Shown: positions 1 through 10,696, numbered from the stretch's first letter. The stretch: DNA of 64,000 nt from Kappaphycus alvarezii (GCA_002205965.3 NADL03000511.1:290237-354236), one strand, 5' to 3'. Made by a program: numbers and translations. The notes: a model not told the origin generated them from the letters alone.

Positions 1-555
1 CCGCCTCCGACATGTCAGCATGAGCTCCGCAAATCTCTCTGTGACCCCCCTACGTCTTCGGCACACCCGTCGTCTGGCGGACGTACCAAAGATCGCACCG
101 CCCCGTCAACCTTCCTCTCCGTCCTCCTATCCCATACCAAGTGTCCAAGAAATCCTTCGCAACGCATATCGCAAGGCAGACATCTTTCAAAACGTCCCTT
201 CCACCTGCCTCAGTCAGTTCGTCCTACTCTTCATCAAGTTGGTCAAAGCTGCAGCGAATGCACGAGAAGACGAAGCCATCTGTCGCGCCTCCTTGCACTT
301 GCATATGCGTCGCCATCTGCGTGGGTAGGAAGGCTGGTATGATGAGAAATTTCAGCGGGCACTGGCTCCTAATGGGGCGCCCTCTGGAATGATGCCCTCT
401 CCGCACACCAAGCCCGAGCCGAACGGCTGGCCACCAACGGCCCCAAAACTGGCTGTCTCCCTCCCTCCAGTCCTGCCAGGCGGTCCCGCCGCGCGGAAGC
501 ACTTTGCGCTGATGCCCGCTTTGGCAAGGCTACGCGCTCCCTCCATGATGCCCCG

Positions 556-1430
556 TTGGCTGATGTCAAGGACTCTAGCACAATCGCACAGCTCCGCGCC
601 CTCCACCCTGCTCAAGCTCGGCATGTTGTTTCACTTCCAGAAGACAGCTTCCCTCCACCCCCGCGCATTTCGGAGTCCGCCGTCGCACGGGCTGCACGCA
701 GCATCCCCCGTGATACTACCGCAGGACCGGAACGGACGCCCTCCCGATGGTTCCATCTGCTGGCCACGACCCCCATCAGCCCCGAGAGTAGTGTCATTGG
801 CATCATCGTCCTGATGAAACTAGTAACTCGCATAGCCAACAGGGAGCTTCCGGATGACATCCTCCCCCTGTTCTCCGCTGCCGCCTTGCTACCCATCCAG
901 CCAAAGCCAGGTAAGAAAGGGGTCGTCGCTGTAGGCTCCGTCCTCCGGCGCCTAGTCATAAGACCATGCTCCCCTCCGCGATTGACACCTCTCGTAATTT
1001 CCTAGCCGCCTTCCAGACGGCTAACGGGATCAACGCTGGCATCGACTTCATTGCTCACGATACCCGAGTCATGCTCAAACAGGTCCCCTTCAACCTGCAG
1101 GTCGCCACAGTTCTCATTGATGGCCACAATACCTTCAACCGTGTTGATCGGCAGTCGATGCTGCACCTACTACCGACACGTGCCCCTACATTCGCCCGTT
1201 TCGTGAACATGCTTTATGGTCGCATGCAGCCACCCTTGCTCATCCCGAACCGCGACCGTGCTACATTTGTCAATGCTCAGGGCACGCGACAGGGTGACCC
1301 GGCGACCATGCTGCTCTTCTCATTAACGATCCAGCCGCTTCTACGGTGGATTGAAGCCGAGGAGGGCATAATTCTCAATCAGAGGTATGCGGACGATGGC
1401 ACCACCAAGGGGACGCTTGGCGAGTCCTGT
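556..1430 (+). pseudogene. LINE reverse transcriptase domain, frameshifted
   Basis: Two adjacent frames make up one RT. The first (556-960) contains a fingers motif, KPGKKGVVAVGSVLRRLV, like the K-P-x-x-R-P-I-A-x-G block of LINE RTs. The second (966 onward) has an NGINAGIDFIAHDTR segment, then LIDGHNTFNRVDR (motif A, D present), GTRQGDPATMLLFSL (motif B) and YADDGT (motif C, both aspartates present). The order and spacing are those of a non-LTR RT. A frame change at about 960 and another after motif C break the reading frame, so this is a relic. Motif B being GTRQGDP and motif C being YADD separates it clearly from the copia and gypsy RTs elsewhere in the window. Confidence 0.85.
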
Positions 1431-2639
1431 GTCTGCTCAATCTCTGCAGCCCGTTGTTTGGGCTTTTCCTCTACACGACGAAGACACGTATCTATTGGCC
1501 ACACACGGCGGCCACGGACCGAACGGCCTCCCTGGCGGAATTTCCCGCTCTCGGAGTGCTCCTGAGATGGCTTTGGTCTCCTGAGCGCTCCGATAGGTAA
1601 CTCCACCTTTACTGAAGCCTTTCTACCGAGCAAAACTGCCGAATGCAGCCGCAACCTGCCTCTTCTCGAGCAAGTCCGAGATCTACGGGCCTGTTTCCAT
1701 ACATACCGTCTATGGAGCATGCTTCAGCGTGACGGATCATCATGCGTTCGAGCTGGCGGCTCTCGCACATTCCGCCGATCCTGCGGAAGAATTTGACTCT
1801 CTACAGAGTCGGCATACGCGTCCCTCCACAATGTCGCCCTCTCGGACGATGTATGGGACCAAGTGTGTCTCCTGCTTCGCCTTGGAGGTCAAGATTTCTC
1901 GTTGGTACCTCCGCTTCTACCCTCTGCCGTTGCCGCCAGCCTCCTCGATGCTGCCCCGCGTGCCAGCGGACATCAACATACAGCACTGTTAGATCATCGG
2001 CTCTCCTGGGCAAACGTTTCGGAGGGGATCGGCCTTCCCGCTCAAGCCTGATCGCCTCTGCGTGACTCTGTGCGTCACGTCAGTGGCAACCTTGTACACA
2101 ACGAGCTAGGAACCTATGACCTTGCCCCCCTTGCTGCCACACTCGGCAACCTCCATACACATTTAAATAAGGTGCAGCAAGAGGCGAGGGCAAACGTGTT
2201 CTGGGAGGATGCTCTCTGGAGGGGAAGTACCCAGCCCCTCTGCTCGCAGTCCTCAACGTAATCGCCACCGGATCCGCGGCCTCGTATTTCGAGACACCGC
2301 TGCCACCTCTTTCCTCAAAGCGCATCCGACTACGGCAACGAAACTTTTTGGTACACATTGGAGCATAATGCTGATTCGACACCTCGGGCTTCTAGTTTAC
2401 ACGGGCTCGATGACGCGGCAGTGCCAACAGCATGAAAAACACTTGATACCTATGGCGACCGCGCTACTGACACCTGCCCCTTGGGTTTTGGCCGCATCCG
2501 ACGCCAGAACTCCATCCGCAATGTCCTCGCATCTCATGTGTTTTGACTATCAATTCGAAACCCCGCTCCTAATACCTGGCACCGGTCTGCGTCCAGCAGA
2601 TCTCCTTGCCCACCCCCTCTTCTCCCCCTTGGACCCCGG

Positions 2640-2984
2640 GAGCGGCACATCGCCTATTACGTCACTATCGTTTCGCCGTATACATCTGCCTCTGTCACAG
2701 CGGTGACGAAAGTCGCTGCAAGCGGCGTTGCCCAGGCCTACCGACGCAAGGACCAGGATCTCGAGCGCAAGCTCTCCCGCCGCCAGGTACGCTCCTCTGA
2801 CAACCTCTCTCGCGACCCGGGCTTCCGTTTCCAACCCATCGCTTTTGCTTCTCTTGGTGCGCCATCCCAGGCCACCTTGTGGTTTCAAGAGGAGTGCGTA
2901 CTGCGCATTGCGGCCCGCTACCACACCACCGCTGTTTCTATTCGCACACGCATCTACCAGCACCTCAGTTATGCGCTGTAGTCA
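2640..2984 (+). pseudogene. C-terminal restriction-like endonuclease of the non-LTR element
   Basis: One open frame running to a stop near 2981, with the pattern YYVTIVSPYT (D/Y-V-T-I-x-x-P), then a helical A/K-rich stretch, then FRFQPIAFASLG (F-x-P-x-A-x-x-S-x-G), and a helical end. The same order is seen in the copies at 8.4, 18.6, 57 and 58 kb. In R2-like elements this block is the nicking endonuclease used for target-primed reverse transcription. The first acidic residue of the DVTV-type motif is Y here, so the copy is probably inactive. An upstream piece in another frame (about 2540-2640, FDYQFETPLLIPG) matches the 9.3-kb fragment (LDYQFEVPQFVSG), confirming shared ancestry. Confidence 0.7.
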
Positions 2985-3623
2985 TCGGTGGCTATGGCCA
3001 TCATATCTCGGGCTCCAATGCAGGTGATCGACGTGAACCATCCAGTTTGATGTTGAATAGCCGTTCAGTCAGTGTACACTTCAGAGACGCAGTAACGAGT
3101 GTTATGATTCTTCAGATCCTGAAAAGCAAGTTTGCCGTCATGCATCTCTCAGACCCAGTTCTCCGTGCTCCGAATTGTCCGTGAAGAGAACGGCAGACTG
3201 CTCAGCCAGTAGAATGTAGATAACGGGACGCTCGTGGGGACTATCAACTGTCTCCGCCGCGCCCTCCGCGTTCTCGTCCGTGACAGCATGTCTAGTAGCC
3301 TCTATGTGGACACTCGGAAGAACCCAGTGCTCTGGTCCCATACATCTCCTCCCACCGAGCTACTCATGTCACCCCACGGCGATGCCACCGCGAGCATCAC
3401 TGGCGCTGCACAGGCCGCGAACGGTAAACGTCGTATACGGTTCTCCACTGCTTCGGACTACTCCAGATCCGTTTCTGCGGGGACCGGTCCTTCCTGCTCG
3501 GACAGGCCCGGTCGTTACTTGCAACATTCCTGGCCAATGTCCCCGACCACTCTCCCCAGCTCAGCCTCGGCGCCTTTAACCCTGAGAGTCATGCGGCTTC
3601 ACCTATCAAAGCACAAACCAGGG
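2985..3623 (+). other. GC-rich stretch without a recognisable gene
   Basis: Lies between the endonuclease end and the 5' LTR of copia-1. Short open frames exist (for example 3234-3629) but none resembles a protein I recognise. It may be 3' flank of the non-LTR element or the other side of a sequence split by copia-1. Confidence 0.4.
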
Positions 3624-3873
3624 TGTTAGATCCACACGAGCTAACCTGTCGTTCAATGGCAAGACTATCTGTACACGTATCTTGAATTGATGGCTGTTAT
3701 TCGCCTAGCAGGTTGCATCCGAGATCAGGAGAGGTTAGGCTCACCTCATCCGGGTATATAGCACCTCAGACCCGAGAGCGCAGAACTGGGGTCACACACG
3801 ACGAAAAGAGTTGTCAGGTTACAGCGTTGGTTTCAGTAAAGTTTCATCATTTGTTTGCATACCTACGCTGACA
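3624..3873 (+). repeat. copia-1 5' LTR
   Basis: 250 bp, starts TGTTAGATCC and ends CGCTGACA, matching the 3' LTR at 8150-8399 base for base over most of its length. Differences are concentrated in the first 60 bp (about 14 of roughly 23 mismatches), that is at the U3 end. A GGGTATATAG segment about 130 bp in could be the TATA element. Confidence 0.95.
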
Positions 3874-3888
3874 GGTTATGGGCTCAGG
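3874..3888 (+). other. Primer-binding site: initiator tRNA-Met half-molecule
   Basis: GGTTATGGGCTCAG lies directly after the 5' LTR. It is complementary, with one mismatch, to the anticodon stem-loop of eukaryotic initiator tRNA-Met (CTGGGCCCATAACC). This is the half-tRNA priming known for Drosophila copia, in place of priming from the tRNA 3' CCA end. Confidence 0.8.
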
Positions 3889-3892
3889 CGAG

Positions 3893-4735
3893 ATGAATAC
3901 TCGTTACACGATCGATAATCTCAGTGGCAATGGAAACTCAACGGTGAAAACTATCTGGTATGGGCAACACAACTTCAACTGGTACTTGAAGCGAAAGGGC
4001 TTTGGGGATATGTGACTGGTGAAGTAATGCGGCCAGTTGACCAAGCTCACGAATCTACTTGGTCATCAACTAGTACAACTGAGGTCAGGGTGGCAGAGAG
4101 TCAGGAGAAGTACGATAGAGACTCACGCCATGCAATGGCCTAAATGATACTAAACGTTGAGACAAAGTATGCGGTGTCTGCCATTTCCAAAAAAACTCTA
4201 CAAGAAGTTTGAAATACACTACGTGATACGAACCAAAGCCAAGCAGTTGCCGCTGAGACAACACTTGGGAGAAAGCTACTTAGTATGAAGAAAGGCCCGT
4301 CTCAGAGTATGCAGGTGTACTCGAATGAGATTACATCTATGGAGAATCAACTAGCTGCCAGTGGTTATGCACTTACTTCATTCGACAAAAAGTATGCATT
4401 GCTGGAGGGGTTGTCCGATGAGTATGACACGACGAGAACAATTTTACGAGAGAATGATGACCTCTCCTTTGAACAAATTATGGCAAAGTTGGAAAGCAGG
4501 GAAGAGGAACTGAAAGTTTGACAGAATGGATCAGGTGCATGGGCTCAGGCTGGTACCAAGGGATTCATTTCGAGTAGTAAGAGAAACTCGAAGATCAGTT
4601 GTCATCATTGTAAAAAGAGAGGACACAAGAAAGCCGACCGTTATTTCAACCCTGACTCTAAAACCTACAAGCCGCATCTCACCAAGCCCAACGATGGTGC
4701 TGGTGAGAGTGGATCGAAATCCAATGACAAAATAA
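3893..4735 (+). pseudogene. copia-1 gag (UBN2-type) with broken zinc knuckle
   Basis: From 3931 the frame reads WKLNGENYLVWATQLQ, the classic start of the UBN2-type Gag, then continues to an intact stretch at 4285-4521 ending FEQIMAKLESREEELKV. The initiating ATG at 3893 is in a different frame from this motif, so a frameshift has occurred near the start, and there are in-frame stops near 4141 and 4210 as well as at 4519-4521. Further on in the same frame, at 4600, is the nucleocapsid zinc knuckle CHHCKKRGHKKADR: the spacing is C-x2-C-x4-H-x4-C but the last cysteine is Arg (TGT to CGT). Gag would package the RNA in virus-like particles; this copy cannot make it. Confidence 0.85.
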
Positions 4736-4794
4736 ACATTGCTGTGCTTACAAAGGGAGAGCAGGCAATGCATTCAGGATTGGAAGATAAGTGA

Positions 4795-7700
4795 TTCCTC
4801 GACACACGCGCTACAAGGCATTTGTGTAGGGACTTGTTCTGTTTTCAATATATTGGCAGACGAGACCACAGTATCGAGATCGAAACCGACGGCTCCGGCA
4901 AGAAGCTTTCCAGTGCCTTTTTTTGGCACAGTTCATCTAGAGTGCACCGTAGATGGACGTGCAAAGGCAGTAACTCTACAAATTGTGGCATATGCACCCA
5001 CTATGTAGACGAATCTTATCTCAGTCCTGCGCATTCAGGATGGAAAAAAGGTTTGGGTGTTTTACTCTTGGAAGATATATCCGGTCTATCCCATGGTTTT
5101 CCAGACAATCGCATTCAGCGCGCCGGCTTTGAATGCTGGTTACTCCCATATACAGACAAAATGGTTGTAATGAGGGGTGGAACGATTCTTATGGAGGGCT
5201 CAAGCAAGGGGCATGACATTATGCTGCTGATGGCGTTGAAATTTGTGAGGAAGGATTTCGCACAAGTCACGACTGCCGCCGAAAGCAAGCAGAAGAGCTC
5301 TCTGGCACTTCTGCGTAGACGTTTGACACACTTTGATGTCCACATGATCAAGGAGATGGTGAGGGATTGTGTTGTCGATGGTATTGAGGAGGCCGAGAAA
5401 CAGGGTTTCACGAATGCACTTTGTGATTTTTGCCAAGCAGAAAAGGCCACCGCCAAGCCACATAAACCGAGGGCCTCCTTCACCCACGATGTGGGTGAGC
5501 TCATTCACTCAGACCTCATTGGAGAGTTTGACCCGGTGTCACTCGGTGGTGCCCGTTATATTCTCACCGTGTTTGACAATGCAAGTTCGGCATCGTGGGT
5601 TGCCTTATTGAAGAGAAAGTCAGACACTGCTACCGCCTTTAAAAGGATACTCCGTGAAGTCCAGATTGCAAGCGGGAATCGTATCAAGAGGGTAAGGACC
5701 GACCGCGGAACGGAGTACTTTTCTGCGACTTTACAATAACTTTTTGATGAAGAGGGAATCTGTCATGAGCCGACGTCTGCCTATTCCCCAGAAAGCATCG
5801 CAAAAGCGAAGAGGCTAAATAAGACAATTATTGAGCGTTCTCGAGCTATCATGACAGAACTCAATGCTATTCAACCTAATTTAGATCATTCCGTTCGATA
5901 TTTGTGGGCAGAGGCTGTGCAAACTGTGAATTATGTGCGGAATAGATTGCTTAAGAAGGGAACGGCAAGTCATTATGGGAGCAAAAAACTGTACGAAGTC
6001 ATACATGGTCGACGTCCGAACATTGGGAATGTTCGTATTTTTGGTTCGAGGGTACATGTTCTCCGCACGAACTTTACCAAGGTAGCAAATTTGACCCTAA
6101 GGCCATGGTTTGCATTCACCTTGGATATGGATCGGGCAATTCGTACCGGAATTATGTTCCTGAGTAGAAGAAAGTCATTATATCAGGCGATGTTTCGTTT
6201 TTGGAAGATCCAGTTCCAACCGTTTCGTCATCTTCGGTCGGTGTGGTGGAGGTCGATGACGGTGATGGCGTGCCCGAGGTGAATAACGGATTAGGTGATG
6301 AAGACATGGAGGACACCGAGGAATCCGGAGCAGAAGAGAATGCGGCGACAGAAGAAGGCGAGCCTGCTGCCGGTGGTACCACCAGTATTACTACCCAACC
6401 CCTTCGTCGTCCAACACGCACACGCACCGTGCCCACCTGATATCGTGATATGGGCGTTTTTGATATAGTCGCCACAGCGGTGGAGGGTAGTTCCTTCAAT
6501 GGAGAAATTCTAACGTCTGTAGAAGACGCCATGTCAGCGAAGGATAAGCCAAAGTGGGTGGAGGCGATGAAAAATGAATTGGAGTCGCTCTCGAAACATG
6601 GCACTTATGATGTAGTTGACCCGCCGAAGGGCAGGAAAATGGAAACTTTCAACTGGGTGTTTGATATAAAACGGGATGCAAATGGGAAGGTTCAGCGATA
6701 CAAAGCCCTTCTGGTTGCTACAGGACTTTCGCAACGCAAAGGTGTTGATTATGAGGAGTTATACTCACTGGTAACGAGATACGAATCGTTTCGCTATTAA
6801 TGGGAATGGTTGCAGCCAACGAACTCGGGCTTCATCAGATTGACATCCAAACATCGTTCCTCCACGGAGAACTAGAAGAGGAGATATACATGTCTACGCC
6901 CTACATACCACCTGAGTTAGTCCGCAAATTCGATGCCGGTCGTTGGGACAAGAAGGTCTGGAAATTTTGCAAGGCACTTTATGGGCTTAAGCAAGGAAGC
7001 AGAGCATGGAGAAAGGACACTCACGAGGATCCTGCGTCGCCTTGATTTCCGTGTTTCGAGTCTTGACCCCAGTTTGTTCATCCGTATTGAGAATTACAAC
7101 TGCAAGCTGATACTAATTGTCTATATGGATGATATAATTATTGCTGCGACATCGCTAGAACACATTGTGAACGTCAAGAAGCAGCTCAAGGAAGAGTTCA
7201 GCATTCGTGATTTAGGAGAAGCACGGCTATTTTGGGAATAAGCATAACGCATGATCGAGAGAAAGGAACAATTTTGCTGTCTCAGACGCAATATATTCAG
7301 TCAATGCTATCAAACTTTTGATTGGAAGACGGAAAGCCGAACAGTTTACCAATACACCAGTGTACTGTTCGTTTGCTCGGCGAAAACATTTTGGGCACTC
7401 CTGACGAACAGTATTCATATCAGGAGCTGGTCGGTTCGCTAATGTACCTCGTCCAAACCTCGCGCCCAGACATTTCGTTTGCCGTTGGCTACCTAGCCCG
7501 CTATTTGAAGGGGTATGTCTAATATCATTTTAAAGCTGCCAACTCTCCGTTGCGATATTTGAAGAACACTAAAAACCTAGGCTTGTTTTATGGTGGTTCA
7601 TGCGGCGTTGCTGGTTACACGGATTCGGACTGGTGTGGTGATTTATCGACTCGCAAATCAACTGCTGGATATGTTTTTTGTTTTGGTGGAACAGCGTTCT

Positions 7701-8107
7701 CATGGAAAAGTAAGCTACAGACTGTCGTTGCAGCTTCAAGCACAGAGTCGGAATTCGTTGCTCATGCAAAAGCCGTGAAAGATGCTCTCTGGATTCGAGG
7801 AATGCTAAATGAACTAGGCGTGACTGATGGAGAAGTGCGAATGGATATATTTTCGGACAGTACTGGGGCTATTGAAATCGGAAAGGACAACATAACCTCA
7901 CCAAGAACTAAGCACATTGCGATGGGATATCACCTGGTTCGTGACTATATTGCCAAAGGCTTTGTCGGCATAACGCAAATTTCAACTGAGATCATAGTTG
8001 AAGACGTGTTTACAAAGGCAATGGCGCGATTGAAGTTTCTCAAGTGTGTTTTGGACATGGAGATGAGAAATATCGACGGCAATGAGGACAAGGGTGTCGT
8101 TTCATAA
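4795..8107 (+). pseudogene. copia-1 pol (protease, integrase, RT, RNase H)
   Basis: Domains in order. Protease active site at 4795: FLDTRATRHLC, where D-T-G-A is expected, so the Gly is Arg; the codon just before is TGA where Trp is usual. Integrase, open from about 5110 to 5739: LCDFCQAEK zinc end, HSDLIGEF (first D) and RTDRGTEY (second D); the third catalytic Glu of the AERLN motif reads AKRLN. RT about 6534-7240: FNWVFDIKRDANGKV, IDIQTSFLHGELEE, ALYGLKQ, and VYMDDIIIAA with the catalytic pair intact. RNase H 7550-8107: GYTDSDW, SSTESEFVA, FSDSTGAIEI, with D, E and D all present, ending in the usual HLVRDYI/VFTKAMAR tail. Several frame changes (6283, 6797, 7045, 7241) make it non-functional. 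Confidence 0.9.
5039..5109 (+). mobile_element. 71-bp Mutator-like mini-insert in copia-1
   Basis: The insert begins GATGGAAAAAAGG and ends CCAGACAAT, and sits between two perfect copies of CGCATTCAG (5030-5038 and 5110-5118). Taking out the insert plus one repeat copy (80 bp) rejoins the copia reading frame: frame 2 upstream (ending NLISVLRIQ) to frame 1 downstream (RAGFECW). The core matches, nearly base for base in inverse orientation, 47715-47780 and 56921-56986. The 9-bp target duplication is that of Mutator-like transposons. Confidence 0.8.
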
Positions 8108-8140
8108 CGCCTAAATATCTCAGACGTGACGGATCGTCTT

Positions 8141-8149
8141 GAGAGGGCA
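8141..8149 (+). other. copia-1 polypurine tract
   Basis: GAGAGGGCA lies directly before the 3' LTR, at the place where plus-strand DNA synthesis is primed. Confidence 0.65.
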
Positions 8150-8399
8150 TGTTAGATCCACACGTCGTAACGTGTAGTTCATTATAAAGAATCTCTGCAC
8201 TCTTATCTTGAATTGATGGCTGTTATTCGCCTAGCAGGTTGCATCCGAGATCAGGAGATGTTAGGCTCACCTCATCCGGGTATGTAGCACCTCAGACCCG
8301 AAAGCGTAGAACTGTGGACACACACGACGAAAAGAGTTGTCAGTTTACAGCGTTGGTTTCAGTAAAGTTTCATCATTTGTTTGCATACCTGCGCTGAAA
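8150..8399 (+). repeat. copia-1 3' LTR
   Basis: 250 bp, starts TGTTAGATCC, ends GCGCTGAAA where the 5' copy has CGCTGACA, so its terminal CA has mutated. It is about 91% identical to the 5' LTR. Confidence 0.93.
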
Positions 8400-8417
8400 C
8401 CGGGGGAAGCCCAGAGC

Positions 8418-8918
8418 TCACTTACTGTAACAGACAAGCTGGCTGATACCCAGGCAACTCCCATGGTAGCGTGAATGTACGTGAAATCTTGTGGCAGGCG
8501 CATATGGCACTTCACTCCACCAGCAAGTAGAGGGGAGGCAAGCAAGCAAACAAGCGGCCTTGGAGGTTACTGAAAATTCCCAGTATCTCTGTAGAAGAAT
8601 ATGTTGCATCTTCGAAACCTGTTCCATCGCATGACTGGCGACAGTTCTGAAAAGTTCCTTGACGACGGCGAAAGTCGCAGGATGCAAGCATCCGAACGAG
8701 GGGACATGAAATGGCCTGCTCTGCCCTGACAATTTAGAAAGGATTTTTTGGTATTTCCGCTTCTCCACGTGGGCGGTGTTGAGGCTCATGAGAGGGTTGA
8801 GCCTCTTCGCTCTGTCACAGGATGTAGAAAGAGGGTCGACGAAGATTACGTTGCAGAAGTCCGTGCTGCTGACCACTCCTATCGCCTTGCTGTCCTGTCT
8901 CCTCACAAACGCAAACAA
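8418..8918 (-). pseudogene. Non-LTR endonuclease C-terminus, minus strand
   Basis: A 166-residue open frame. It contains FCNVIFVDPLS, then HVEKRKYQKIL, then FHVPSFGCLHPATFAVV. This is the D-V-x-x-x-x-P ... E-K-x-K-Y ... F-x-x-x-S-F-G order of the restriction-like endonuclease found at the end of R2-like non-LTR elements; the first Asp of the motif is Cys/Asn here. No RT is seen upstream on this strand, so it is a 5'-truncated copy. Its 3' end touches the copia-1 3' LTR, so copia-1 may have inserted into it. Confidence 0.65.
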
Positions 8919-8969
8919 TACTCACAGTAATAGTACGCAATGAGAAGCCAGAGCTAAGGTGCACTGAAA

Positions 8970-9540
8970 CGGCGATCTTTGGGTGGCCGACCCTAGCCCG
9001 ATACATCAAATCGCCAAAGACATACGGCGTCGTATCCGCGGCCTTGCATACCGGCATATACCCGCAGCCGCTTTCCCCTTTCCTCATCTCTACACGGCAC
9101 CGCGGTCCCTAACGCTCATTGAGCAGTCACGCTCCGACGATACCTGGGTCTCCCGGTTTTCTCGGACTCTTTGCAGCTGCTAACACTGCACTCACCAGAT
9201 GGAAGAAGTCGTCGAAAACGCCGCCGACTTTGCTTATCCGTCTCCGGGCGCATAACCGCCACATCGGAAACCCTACGCAACGCCCTGGCCCACTACGTCA
9301 TCCGCTCAATACTGGACTACCAGTTCGAGGTCCCGCAGTTCGTTTCGGGCACAGAACTAAGTCCCGCGGACACACTTGTCTTAACATCCTACCCACCACA
9401 CCGCTGACCCACCCCGCTACACCACCTTCGATATCACGCTGGTCTCCCCGTTCAAGGCCACCGCTGCTAAGAAGGCCACCCAGAACGGATGAAAAAAATG
9501 GCTACCTGATACCCGAGGACGCAAGTATTTGCAGTAAATG
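8970..9540 (+). pseudogene. Non-LTR element C-terminal fragment, plus strand
   Basis: Recognisable pieces in changing frames: a DIRRRIRGLAYRHIP segment near 9020, LDYQFEVPQFVSG near 9310 (matching FDYQFETPLLIPG of the 2.5-kb element), and TTFDITLVSPFKATAAKK near 9420, the start of the endonuclease (D-I-T-L-V-S-P). It stops shortly after, before the rest of the endonuclease. Confidence 0.6.
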
Positions 9541-9926
9541 ATTAAGGTTTTGAAAGAATTTTAAAAAATTGATGCATGCTGCATCTGATTTTTTTTTGAC
9601 GTTGGGGTATAATACAGTGCGCGAAGTTAGATTAGAACCACCACAAAATATTACCGTTCAGTGGAAAAGAGACGGCCGTTCTCGATAATTTGCACGTCCG
9701 TCGGACCGCTATGTCAATTTATTTCAAGGTTGTAAACGCCAAATCAAATGGATCAGGAATATGAAGGTTATGAACTAAAGAATAGTTAAGTAGGAGAAAT
9801 TAGATTAGCACCACCAGTCTTTATAACATAAAGAAATAGAAAGAAAGCCTTTAAAGCTTTATAAATCTCCTCGAAGACTACTGTTAGATACAAAGAGCAG
9901 AGTCACAGCAATTTGGATTCAACAGA
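9541..9926 (+). other. AT-rich flank with two similar TAGATTAGMACCACCA blocks
   Basis: No gene. Two similar 16-mers, TTAGATTAGAACCACCA (about 9627) and TTAGATTAGCACCACCA (about 9800), lie about 170 bp apart before the Tc1-type transposase. A weak inverted match (TGTCGTGCTATCTTAAATTA) lies near 10742, after it. These may be remains of terminal repeats. Confidence 0.35.
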
Positions 9927-10696
9927 ATGGGAAAAGAAAAGCTGTTGAGCGAGCAAGAGAAGGGGTCAATTTTGGCTTCAAAAGAAGAAGGGCTAAGCAA
10001 CCGCGCCATTGCAAAGGGCATCAAAAGGTTGAAAAGAAATCAACATTTGACCCAGAAACATAAGTCAACCCGTCTTGAGTGGGCCGGCTTGCACCACAAT
10101 AAAGCCGCACTTGAATGGGGATTCGTTGTTTGGTGTGATGAAAAGAAGTATACTTTAGACGAAGCAGACGGGTTTCGCTACTACTTGTATGATATGAGCA
10201 ATTCTTAAGTTGTTCTATCGAAGCGAAGGGTCGAAAGTGGAGGGGTGATGGTCTGGGGTTAATTTTCATCCCCCGGGTTTTCTGATCTGGCTATTCCATA
10301 AGGAAATAAAGACAGTCTGAAATACTGTGCTATATTGGAGAACTACCTTCTTCCTTATATACACGAGTAGATGCCGTTGAGGTGGATTTTTATGCAGGAT
10401 AATGCATCCTTTCACATGTCACATGTGTCATCGGAGTGGATACAGAGCAATTTGGCTCATGTCACGTAGTGATCTGCATGATCTATCGACCTGAATACCA
10501 TTGATAACGCCCGGGTTTTCTTGAAAGGGCATATTATGCTAACAATCGGCAGTTTTCTACTGTTGAGGAGCTCAAAGACACATTACGGAGCGAATGGGCA
10601 AAATCAGATCCCAATTTGGTCAAACATCTACTTGGAAGCATGCCAAAGCGCTGTAAAAAATTTCTTGAGAGGCAAGGCTTGAAAAAAGATTATTAA
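9927..10696 (+). pseudogene. Tc1/mariner-type transposase, internally deleted
   Basis: The start MGKEKLLSEQEKGSILAS and SNRAIAKGI is the N-terminal helix-turn-helix of Tc1-type transposases. The next residues jump to HLTQKHKSTRLEWA, so roughly 70 residues of the DNA-binding region are missing. The catalytic domain follows in the same frame: VVWCDEKKYTLDEADG (first D), VMVWG, WIFMQDNASFH (second D), then SIDLNTIDN, where the usual motif is S-P-D-L-N-P-I-E-N. The spacing from the second Asp to the third acidic residue is 34, as in Tc1, but the residue is Asp, not Glu. Several in-frame stops occur, and a frameshift near 10530 leads to the end, which reads YANNRQFSTVEELKDT through GSMPKRCKKFLERQG. 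Inactive. Confidence 0.9.

Larger units (their letters stand above)
1..2984 (+). mobile_element. Non-LTR retrotransposon (RT plus restriction-like endonuclease), decayed
   Basis: A GC-rich block whose plus strand carries, in order, a LINE-type reverse transcriptase (about 556-1430), a thumb/connection region with scattered recognisable pieces (about 1440-2280), and a C-terminal restriction-like endonuclease (about 2640-2981). Reading frame changes several times (for example near 960), so no intact ORF2 remains. The left end lies at or beyond the window edge. The class (RT followed by a C-terminal endonuclease rather than an N-terminal APE domain) is that of the R2/NeSL-like lineages; the exact clade is not determined. 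Further C-termini of the same kind occur at 8.4-9.5, 18.6, 45.6, 57 and 58 kb, consistent with repeated 5'-truncated insertion. Confidence 0.75.
3624..8399 (+). mobile_element. Ty1/copia retrotransposon, copia-1
   Basis: A structurally complete but coding-dead copia element of 4776 bp: 5' LTR, primer-binding site, gag, protease, integrase, reverse transcriptase, RNase H, polypurine tract, 3' LTR, with integrase before RT as in the copia superfamily. The LTRs are both 250 bp and about 91% identical by hand alignment, implying an old insertion. The flanking 5-mers are CAGGG on the left and CCGGG on the right, a probable target duplication with one mismatch. Coding is interrupted by in-frame stops, frameshifts and a later 71-bp insertion at 5039-5109. 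Confidence 0.93.

Noticed and set aside
224-624. Minus-strand ORFs opposite the first non-LTR element
   Set aside because: The plus strand carries the RT motifs; these are GC-rich shadow frames.
5051-5104. The copia-1 insert as an introner (GTTTGGG...TTTTCCAG, GT-AG ends)
   Set aside because: Splicing it would leave extra bases that break the frame, and the identical unit at 56.9 kb lies in the opposite orientation to its host ORF.
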